Below, piece by piece: positions 1-5,398 of a stretch of DNA of 6,444 bases (its first letter is position 1; every line of letters starts with the position of its first letter). The position numbers were made by a program, and so were the translations under genes. Origin of the DNA: CAZMYM01 sp964620325 (GTDB lineage Bacteria; Bipolaricaulota; Bipolaricaulia; UBA7950; UBA9294); the NCBI GenBank assembly GCA_964620325.1, contig CAZUIM010000032.1, positions 1 to 6,444 of the forward strand. Reading direction: 5' to 3'. The notes under the pieces were generated by a model. That model did not search any database and was not told the DNA's origin. It worked only from the letters and a program-made list of their open reading frames with translations.

Positions 1-891
1 GGCACGGTCGAGGTGACTCGCCACGAGAAGGCGGAGATGGTGAGGTCCGTTCCTCCGTCCGGGCGGGTGATTCTGAACGGAGACGATCCGAACGTCCGTT
101 GGATGGGATCCCAGACGCGCGCTCGCGTCGTCACGTACGGATTCGATGAGAGAAACGACGTTCGCGGGCACGAGGTCCGGCTCGACCGGTGGCGCGGCAC
201 CCGGTTTCGGGTCGAGATCGGCCGCTCCTCCCACGAGGTGTCGACCCGGCTCGTCGGGTCGCACATGATCTATCCGTTGCTCTCCGCGCTCGCCGTCGCC
301 GCCGAAGTGGGGATTCCGACGGAGACTGCGATCGAGCGCCTGGGCGGGTTGACGGCTGCGCCGGAGCGGATGGAGCCGCTTCGAACGCCGGAGGGAGCAC
401 TGATCCTCCTCGACACCCGAAAGGGGGCGCTCGAGACGATCGACGCCGGCCTCGGCACCCTGCGCGAGATCGAGGGGGGCCGGAAGATCGCCGTTCTCGG
501 GGATATCGAGGAGCCGCCGACCTCTCAAGGGCCGCTGTACAGGCGGATCGGCGAGGATGTGGCCGGGGTCGTCTCGAGGGTGATCTTCGTCGGGGGGAAG
601 AAGGCCTATCGGTCCCTCCTCCGCGGCGCGAGGGACGCGGGGCTCTCGAAGCGGGATGTTCTCTACGCCGGGAAGAGCGTCCGGGCGGCCACGGACATCC
701 TGAGGGGCACGGTGTCCGAGGGCGATGTGATCTTCATCAAAGGGCGGTCGACACAGCATCTCGGCCGGATCGGCCTTTCGCTCGCCGGCCGGGACGTGGT
801 CTGTGATGCGATCTTCTGTCCGCCGACGCCGACTTGCGGGTCCTGCCCGATGCTCGAACGGCGGACGTCGGCTCCCCGCTCGCTCGAGTAG
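1..891 (+). CDS. Mur-ligase-like protein (MurF-related), 5' end missing
   Basis: The reading frame is open from the first base, so the start and the N-terminal ATP-binding (GKT) part lie upstream; 296 residues are visible. Recognisable Mur-ligase elements, numbered from the window edge, are the E-K-A-E segment followed by VILNGDDPNV (about 22-31), H88 in the GSHMIYPLLSALAVA segment, RMEPL (about 123), RKIAVLGDIEEP (about 161) and GDVIFIKGRS (about 241). These match the central and C-terminal domains of MurF, which joins an amino acid or peptide to a precursor using ATP. Two things differ from MurF. The DDSYNANP substrate loop is replaced by LLDTRKGALETI (136-147), and the C-terminus ends in a cysteine cluster, C268-x4-C273-x5-C279-x2-C282, suggestive of metal binding. 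It is the first visible gene of the run and ends 10 nt before the sugar transferase. Housekeeping MurF is unlikely; a ligase specific to this glycan locus is my inference. The substrate is unknown. Confidence 0.82.
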   Translation, partial: GTVEVTRHEKAEMVRSVPPSGRVILNGDDPNVRWMGSQTRARVVTYGFDERNDVRGHEVRLDRWRGTRFRVEIGRSSHEVSTRLVGSHMIYPLLSALAVAAEVGIPTETAIERLGGLTAAPERMEPLRTPEGALILLDTRKGALETIDAGLGTLREIEGGRKIAVLGDIEEPPTSQGPLYRRIGEDVAGVVSRVIFVGGKKAYRSLLRGARDAGLSKRDVLYAGKSVRAATDILRGTVSEGDVIFIKGRSTQHLGRIGLSLAGRDVVCDAIFCPPTPTCGSCPMLERRTSAPRSLE

Positions 892-901
892 AATCGCATT
901 C

Positions 902-1546
902 ATGAGCCGGTTCGATCGGATGCGGAAGAGAACGTTGGACCTCGTCGTCGGTCTTCCGATGATCGTCGGCCTCTTCCCGGCGCTGGCGGCGATCGCCGTG
1001 GCGATCAAGCTCGGAGACGGAGGGCCGGTCTTCTTCCGACAGGAACGCGTCGGACGGGACGGTCGGCTGTTTCGGATCTGGAAATTCAGGACGATGATCG
1101 TCGGGGCTCGCTCGCAGGGGTTGGGCGCAACGGTCGCTGCGGACGACGATCGGATCACGCGTGTCGGTCGGATCCTGCGCAATTGGGGGCTCGATGAGCT
1201 TCCGCAGCTTCTCAACGTCCTGACCGGCGAGATGAGCCTCGTCGGTCCCCGTCCGACGCTCGCGTATCAGGTCGCACACTACGACGACGTGCAACGGCGC
1301 CGCCTTGAGGCGAAGCCGGGGATCACCAGTCTCGCCGTCGTCTCCGGTCGGAACGCCCTCCCGTGGCGGAGGCGGATCGAACTCGACGTCTGGTACGTCG
1401 ATCACTGGTCGGTCCGGTTGGATCTGAAGATCTTGTTCCGTACGCTCTGGCGCGTGCTGGTGACACAGGAGGGTCTTTACGGGGAGGACGGCGTGAATGA
1501 CACGTTCGTCGAGTCCCCCGCCCAGGGGGAGGAATCGGGGGAGTGA
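902..1546 (+). CDS. PglC-type undecaprenyl-phosphate sugar phosphotransferase
   Basis: This 214-residue protein belongs to the bacterial sugar transferase family of small monotopic phosphoglycosyl transferases. It moves a sugar-1-phosphate from a UDP-sugar to undecaprenyl phosphate at the inner face of the membrane, the first membrane step of glycan assembly. Visible features are the basic KRTLDL start, one hydrophobic re-entrant helix (about 13-36), PVFFRQERVG (42-51), KFRTM (61-65), the catalytic Asp-Glu pair D98-E99 in LDELPQLLNVL, LVGPRP (113-118), and GRNALPWRRR (149-158) followed by ELDVWYVDHWS (160-170). The short form and the GRNAL-W segment resemble Campylobacter PglC, which uses diacetyl-bacillosamine. 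The GLAQV usually seen near residue 143 reads SLAVV here. The ATG at 902 was chosen because it lies just before the conserved N-terminus; upstream in-frame codons would run into the preceding gene. The ribosome site is weak (GAG at 886-888). The acidic tail (about 194-214) is not conserved. Confidence 0.93.
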   Translation: MSRFDRMRKRTLDLVVGLPMIVGLFPALAAIAVAIKLGDGGPVFFRQERVGRDGRLFRIWKFRTMIVGARSQGLGATVAADDDRITRVGRILRNWGLDELPQLLNVLTGEMSLVGPRPTLAYQVAHYDDVQRRRLEAKPGITSLAVVSGRNALPWRRRIELDVWYVDHWSVRLDLKILFRTLWRVLVTQEGLYGEDGVNDTFVESPAQGEESGE

Positions 1547-1613
1547 CCGCCGCCGGGTTCGCTCTACAGGCGTTTCGCATCGATGGAATCGGTCGGCGGG
1601 CCGGCGCGACGAA

Positions 1614-1620
1614 GGAAGGA
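1614..1620 (+). promoter_or_regulatory. Ribosome binding site fixing a TTG start
   Basis: GGAAGGA lies 5 nt before the TTG at 1626. It is a strong Shine-Dalgarno match and is what decides the start of the aminotransferase, since no ATG or GTG is suitably placed near the conserved N-terminus. Confidence 0.75.
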
Positions 1621-1625
1621 AGATC

Positions 1626-2771
1626 TTGAACGAGCCTAGACTCCGGATTCCACTGGCACGGCCCGACGTTCACCCGGACGACGTCCGAGCGGTCGTCTCC
1701 GTCCTCAAAGGCGATCGACTCGCCCTCGGGCCGTGGACCCGTCGCTTCGAAGCGGCGCTCGCCGCCTACGTCGGCGTCCGGCACGCCGTCGCCGCCAACA
1801 GCGGGACGAGCGCCCTGCACCTGGTCGTGCGAGCCCTCGGGATCGGGCCCGGCGACGAGGTGATCACGACGCCGTTCAGCTTCATCGCGTCGACGAACTG
1901 CATCCTGTTCGAGAGGGCGACGCCGGTCTTCGCCGACATCGACCCGGACACGCTCTGTCTCGATCCGGCGGCGGTCGAACGAGCGATCACGCCGCGGACG
2001 AAGGCGATCCTCGCGGTCGACGTGTTCGGCCGTCCAGCCGATTGGCCGAGGCTCGAATCGATCGCTCGCGACCGCGAACTCGAGCTGATCGAGGATTCGG
2101 CTGAATCGCTCGGCTCGGACCTCGACGAGCGCCGTTGTGGTTCCTTCGGTCGGGCCGGGATCTTCGGGTTCTACCCGAACAAGCAGATCACGACCGGCGA
2201 GGGCGGGGCGCTCGTCACCGATGACGAGGAGTTGGCCGACCTCTGTCGGAGCATGGCCAACCAAGGGCGCGGCCGGGACGGCGGTTGGCTTCAACACGAG
2301 CGATTGGGCTTCAACTACCGAATGTGCGAGATGTCGGCGGCGCTCGGCTGCTCGCAGCTCGCTCGGATCGATGAGATCGTCACCGCACGCCGCCGCGTCG
2401 CCTCCTGGTACGGCGAGGCGCTGGCCGCGGTCGACGGACTCATCGTCCCATCGGCGCCGGGGAACGGCGTCATGAGCTGGTTCGTCTACGTCGTTCGACT
2501 CTCCGACGCGTTCGCCCGCGAGGACCGCGACGCGATCCTCGACGGGCTCCGAGCGCGCGGAATCGGCTGCAGCGACTACTTTCAGCCGATTCACCTCCAA
2601 CCGTATCTGCGCGCGTCGCTCGGAACGGAGCCGGGGCAATGCCCGGTCACCGAAGCGGTCAGCGCGCGGACGATCGCACTTCCTTTCTACGTCGGCCTGG
2701 GGAAATCGGACGTCTCGCTCGTCGCCGAGGCGTTGGACGAGGAGATCGCTCGGAGGGGGCGCGGGCGATGA
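1626..2771 (+). CDS. DegT/DnrJ/EryC1/StrS sugar aminotransferase (PglE-like)
   Basis: This 381-residue protein is a PLP-dependent aminotransferase that converts a nucleotide-linked keto sugar to an amino sugar, normally with glutamate as donor. Visible features are the IPLARPDV start, SGTSALHL (59-66) for the cofactor phosphate, TTPFSFIASTN (81-91), EDSAESLGS (156-164) with D157 facing the pyridine nitrogen, the Schiff-base lysine K186 in FYPNKQITTGEGGA, and LGFNYRMCEMSAALG (227-241). The length is normal for the family. I start it at TTG 1626, behind a strong ribosome site. An ATG at 1497 in the same frame would add 43 mostly Arg/Ser/Pro residues overlapping the sugar transferase gene and is less likely. 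Beside a PglF-like dehydratase, the likely substrate is a UDP-4-keto-6-deoxy-hexosamine, by analogy with PglE. Other amino sugars are possible, as the family cannot be resolved to substrate by eye. Its stop overlaps the next start. Confidence 0.93.
   Translation: MNEPRLRIPLARPDVHPDDVRAVVSVLKGDRLALGPWTRRFEAALAAYVGVRHAVAANSGTSALHLVVRALGIGPGDEVITTPFSFIASTNCILFERATPVFADIDPDTLCLDPAAVERAITPRTKAILAVDVFGRPADWPRLESIARDRELELIEDSAESLGSDLDERRCGSFGRAGIFGFYPNKQITTGEGGALVTDDEELADLCRSMANQGRGRDGGWLQHERLGFNYRMCEMSAALGCSQLARIDEIVTARRRVASWYGEALAAVDGLIVPSAPGNGVMSWFVYVVRLSDAFAREDRDAILDGLRARGIGCSDYFQPIHLQPYLRASLGTEPGQCPVTEAVSARTIALPFYVGLGKSDVSLVAEALDEEIARRGRGR
2752..2759 (+). promoter_or_regulatory. Ribosome binding site inside the aminotransferase end
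   Basis: GGAGGGGG lies 8 nt before the ATG at 2768, inside the last codons of the upstream gene. It supports an ATGA-overlap start and so translational coupling between aminotransferase and dehydratase. Confidence 0.6.
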
Positions 2772-4636
2772 TGCGGCCGCAACGGATCGGCCTCGTTCTT
2801 CTCGACGCGGTGGTCATCCTCGGGGCGATCAGCCTTTCGTTCTGGTTGCGATTCGACGGATCGATCCCGTCTCGTTTCCTCAGAACCCTCGCGTGGTCCC
2901 TCCCACTCGTCGTCGCGGCCCGGCTCCCGACGATGGCCGTCTTCCGTCTCTATCGCCGCAGCTGGCGGCACGCGGGCGTTCGGGAGTTCGCGACCGTCGG
3001 CGTCGCGTGCGTCGTCGGCTCGGCGCTCGTCGCTGCGGGCGTCTTCGCGCTGCGGACGTCCTCGCCGTTCGCCGCGTTCCCGCGCTCGGTCCTCGGGATC
3101 GACTTTGCTTTCTGTCTGATCGGGCTCGGCGGGGTTCGCCTCCTCGGGCGGATCCTCGGTCCCCATCCGGGAGGGACGAAGGCGACTGCGCTGAGGAACA
3201 CGCTCGTGATCGGCGCCGGGGATGCGGGGGCGCAGCTCGTCCGCGCGATCCGCGAGGAGGCGGACCTTCCGTATCGGATCGTCGGCTTCGTCGACGACGA
3301 TCCGAATCGTCACGGGATGCTCATTCGCGGCGTTCGCGTTCTCGGAGGAAGACAGCGGATTCCACACGTCGTTCGGCAACAAGAGGTCGAAGTGGTGATG
3401 ATCGCGATGCCCTCCGCCTCTCCGAGCGTCGTGCGGGAGACGGTCGAGATCGTCCGTGGATGTGGCGTGCAAGAGATCAAGATCGTTCCCTATCTGAGCG
3501 ATCTGTATACCGGCGTGGTCACGCCGTCGGCGCTACGCGAGCTGCAACCTGAGGACCTGTTGCGCCGCGACCCGGTGCGGATCGAGGAGGCCGCGATCCG
3601 AAGATTCTTGGAAGGGAAGGCCGTCCTCGTGACGGGGGCGGCCGGATCGATCGGCTCCGAGCTCTGCCGGCAGGTCCTCGCATTCGGCGCGGCGCGTCTC
3701 GTCGCCTTCGACTTCAACGAAACGGGGCTGTTCGATCTCCACGCCGATCTCGCCGAACGATTTCCGAGTCGGGAGACGATCGTCGTCGTCGGCGACGTGC
3801 GCGATCCTCCGAGCCTCCGCCGCGCGTTCGCGCGGTTCGATCCGGACGTCGTCTACCATGCCGCGGCGTACAAGCACGTTCCGATGATGGAGGCCTACCC
3901 GGCCGAGGCGGCGAAGGTGAACGTCGTCGGAACGCGGAACACCCTCGCCGAAGCGTGCCGATCCGGGTGTGAGGCGTTCGTGCTCATCTCGACCGACAAG
4001 GCGGTCAACCCGTCTTCGGTGATGGGGGCGACGAAGCGCGTGGCGGAGATTGTCGTTCAGAGACGACGCGAGCCGCCGCCCCGGTGCATCGCGGTCCGGT
4101 TCGGAAACGTGCTCGGAAGCCGCGGGAGTGTCCTGCGAACGTTCCAGGAGCAGGTCGAACGGCGCCTTCCGGTGACGGTGACCGATCCGGAGATGCGCCG
4201 GTATTTCATGGTGACCTCCGAGGCGGTCCAACTCGTCTTGCAGGCGAGCGTCGTCGGCGCCACCGGCGATGTGCTCGTCCTCGACATGGGAGAACCGGTT
4301 CGAATCATCGACTTGGCGAAGGACGTGATCCGGTTCTACGGATACGAGCCGGACGTCGACGTGCCGATCGTCTTCACCGGTTCGCGGCAGGGCGAGAAGC
4401 TTCGCGAAGACCTGTTCACCGAAGCGGAAGGGCAGGTCGCCACGGCGCACGAGCGCGTCTTCGTTGCGCCGCTTCAGTCCCCTGCGGCGGGGTGGGCGGA
4501 CGGGCTCGAACGGCTCGAGGCCGGGGCGTTCGACGGAGACGATGCGGCGGTGGTCGATTCGCTCCGGGAGCTCGTGCCCGAGTTTCGGTCATCGGACGGC
4601 ACCGGCCCGCCGATCGAGGAGGACGTCACGCTGTGA
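2768..4636 (+). CDS. Membrane-bound NDP-sugar 4,6-dehydratase (PglF/WbpM/CapD family)
   Basis: This 622-residue protein has four likely membrane helices (about 7-27, 40-60, 74-95, 106-126), with LYRRSWRHAG after helix 2. A first Rossmann-like domain carries VIGAGDAG (147-154). The C-terminal short-chain dehydrogenase/reductase domain carries the NAD-binding GAAGSIGSE (290-298), HAAAYKHVPMME, STDKAVNPSSVMGATKR (408-424), RFGNVLGS (444-451) and RQGEKL (540-545). The T409-D410-K411 triad and the M419...K423 pair, where Met stands in place of the usual SDR Tyr, match the pattern known for PglF, with the same spacing. The expected reaction is UDP-GlcNAc to UDP-4-keto-6-deoxy-GlcNAc at the inner membrane face. 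A 5-epimerising relative is a less likely alternative. The length fits the long membrane-anchored class (about 590-670). The start is the first ATG of ATGATG, overlapping the upstream stop. The next gene's GTG overlaps this gene's stop. Confidence 0.94.
   Translation: MMRPQRIGLVLLDAVVILGAISLSFWLRFDGSIPSRFLRTLAWSLPLVVAARLPTMAVFRLYRRSWRHAGVREFATVGVACVVGSALVAAGVFALRTSSPFAAFPRSVLGIDFAFCLIGLGGVRLLGRILGPHPGGTKATALRNTLVIGAGDAGAQLVRAIREEADLPYRIVGFVDDDPNRHGMLIRGVRVLGGRQRIPHVVRQQEVEVVMIAMPSASPSVVRETVEIVRGCGVQEIKIVPYLSDLYTGVVTPSALRELQPEDLLRRDPVRIEEAAIRRFLEGKAVLVTGAAGSIGSELCRQVLAFGAARLVAFDFNETGLFDLHADLAERFPSRETIVVVGDVRDPPSLRRAFARFDPDVVYHAAAYKHVPMMEAYPAEAAKVNVVGTRNTLAEACRSGCEAFVLISTDKAVNPSSVMGATKRVAEIVVQRRREPPPRCIAVRFGNVLGSRGSVLRTFQEQVERRLPVTVTDPEMRRYFMVTSEAVQLVLQASVVGATGDVLVLDMGEPVRIIDLAKDVIRFYGYEPDVDVPIVFTGSRQGEKLREDLFTEAEGQVATAHERVFVAPLQSPAAGWADGLERLEAGAFDGDDAAVVDSLRELVPEFRSSDGTGPPIEEDVTL
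4616..4623 (+). promoter_or_regulatory. Ribosome binding site for the GTG-started gene
   Basis: GAGGAGGA sits 9 nt before the GTG at 4633, within the last codons of the dehydratase. It supports the GTGA overlap start and coupled translation of the phosphopantetheinyl transferase. Confidence 0.7.
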
Positions 4637-5274
4637 CGGAAACGGCAAGGTCGCTCGCCGGAGACCTTTGCAACGGCGACGTTCACGTCTGGACGATCTC
4701 GGTCGGTGACGCCTCCGACGGAGGGCGATTGCGCGCCCGCGATCGGATGCGAAACGTGCTCGGGCTCTACCTGAACTGCCGACCCGACGACGTCCCGATC
4801 GAGCGGGCCGGAAACGGCAAGCCGAATCTGGACCGCGGGAAGGCGGACGGGCTTTCGTTCAGCCTCTCTCATTCGAATGCGAGGACCGTTCTCGCCCTTG
4901 CCGCCGGTCGGCGGATCGGCGTCGACCTCGAGCGCGTCCGGCCGACGCGTGACGTTCGAGCGATCGCGTCTCGATTCTTCGTCCCGGCGGAGGCGAAGGC
5001 GATCGACTCCGCCCACGGCGAGGCCGCGGCTCGCTTCTTCCGCACGTGGGTGCGGAAGGAGGCGTATCTCAAGGGGCTTGGAGGGTCGGTTCCGGCGGGG
5101 CTTCGACGATTCCGCATCTCCGTCCGCGTCGGCGAGCCGGTTGCGATCCTCGACACCGAGCTGGAACGCGGTCCGTCGGTCTTCTCCCTTCACGACATCG
5201 AGGTCCCCGAGGGCTACGCGGGCGCGTTGGCCGTCGAGGGAGCGTGCACGCGTATCCGTCAGATGAGGCTGTAG
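4633..5274 (+). CDS. 4'-phosphopantetheinyl transferase, Sfp type
   Basis: This 213-residue protein transfers the phosphopantetheine arm of coenzyme A to a serine on a carrier protein (ACP, PCP or aryl carrier), activating it in the cytoplasm. Visible family motifs are NGKPNL (61-66), SFSLSHS (75-81), IGVDLERVRP (95-104) with metal-binding D98 and E100, RFFVPAEA (114-121), and WVRKEAYLKGLGGSV (139-153) with E143 and K147. The length and the two-half layout fit the Sfp/Gsp class rather than the shorter AcpS. The GTG start overlaps the stop of the dehydratase and has a strong ribosome site; an upstream in-frame ATG at 4084 lies deep inside the dehydratase and is rejected. No carrier protein is encoded in this window, so the partner lies elsewhere. 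Its place in a sugar operon is unusual: it may serve a carrier in this locus, or it may be the genome's general enzyme that happens to sit here. Confidence 0.92.
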   Translation: MTETARSLAGDLCNGDVHVWTISVGDASDGGRLRARDRMRNVLGLYLNCRPDDVPIERAGNGKPNLDRGKADGLSFSLSHSNARTVLALAAGRRIGVDLERVRPTRDVRAIASRFFVPAEAKAIDSAHGEAAARFFRTWVRKEAYLKGLGGSVPAGLRRFRISVRVGEPVAILDTELERGPSVFSLHDIEVPEGYAGALAVEGACTRIRQMRL

Positions 5275-5283
5275 GGGGGGTGG

Positions 5284-5313
5284 TGGGACTGCGGTTCGCG
5301 GTTCGCAGTCCCA
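5284..5313. terminator. Hairpin 1, possible transcription end
   Basis: TGGGACTGCG (5284-5293) pairs perfectly with CGCAGTCCCA (5304-5313) around a 10-nt loop, starting 9 nt after the phosphopantetheinyl transferase stop. The 10-bp GC-rich stem and its position suit a terminator, but no U tract follows, so it could instead protect the mRNA 3' end or be part of a dispersed repeat. Confidence 0.5.
5293..5306 (-). repeat. Tandem 7-nt repeat, two perfect copies
   Basis: GGTTCGC occurs twice in a row on the plus strand (5293-5299, 5300-5306), that is GCGAACC twice on the minus strand. It forms the loop and one arm edge of hairpin 1 and resembles, in the opposite orientation, the 7-nt units at 5364-5398. 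Confidence 0.6.
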
Positions 5314-5325
5314 TGATTCGCGCCC

Positions 5326-5358
5326 TGTCCCGCTTGGCGCTGGTCGCCAAGCAGGACA
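5326..5358. terminator. Hairpin 2, possible two-way terminator
   Basis: TGTCC-C-GCTTGGCG (5326-5339) pairs with CGCCAAGC-A-GGACA (5345-5358): 8 bp, one C/A mismatch, then 5 bp, with a 5-nt loop. Lying between two gene ends on opposite strands, it could stop transcripts from both sides. There is no T tract on either side, so a classical intrinsic terminator is not proven. Confidence 0.5.
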
Positions 5359-5363
5359 CGACT

Positions 5364-5398
5364 CCGAACTGCGAACTCCCAAATGCTAACCCCAACCT
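5364..5398 (+). repeat. Degenerate 7-nt repeat, five units
   Basis: Read in steps of seven the sequence is CCGAACT, GCGAACT, CCCAAAT, GCTAACC, CCAACCT, roughly (G/C)C-N-A-A-(C/A)-(C/T), with some drift in the last units. The last unit reaches into the stop codon of the minus-strand gene (5397-5399). Units 1-2 match the inverted units of hairpin 1. The later copies are weak and could be chance. Confidence 0.4.

Larger units (their letters stand above)
5275..5396 (+). other. Convergent intergenic spacer with hairpins and 7-nt repeats
   Basis: This 122-nt gap separates two genes that point at each other. It starts with a G run (5274-5280, including the last base of the stop codon) and is otherwise occupied by two inverted repeats and a degenerate 7-nt tandem repeat, listed separately. 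It has no convincing reading frame of its own and no T tract after either hairpin. Confidence 0.8.

Noticed and set aside
803..901. N-terminal extension of the sugar transferase to nt 803
   Set aside because: Overlaps the end of the Mur-like gene, is Arg/Ser-rich, and the family starts close to the ATG at 902.
1323..2639. Long minus-strand open frame opposite the aminotransferase and sugar transferase
   Set aside because: Arg/Asp/Glu-rich translation with no recognisable domain, typical of the antisense shadow of a high-GC gene. The plus strand carries complete family motifs over the same stretch.
3533..4450. Long minus-strand open frame inside the dehydratase gene
   Set aside because: Low-complexity Arg/Asp/His-rich product without a domain. 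It lies entirely opposite the well-supported SDR domain.
5274..5287. G-rich run as a G-quadruplex
   Set aside because: Only a seven-G run, a GG and a GGG are close together. A stable three-layer quadruplex needs four runs of GGG, and splitting the long run gives only three.
4474..5382. Minus-strand open frame opposite the phosphopantetheinyl transferase
   Set aside because: No motif, biased composition, and it overlaps two supported plus-strand genes.
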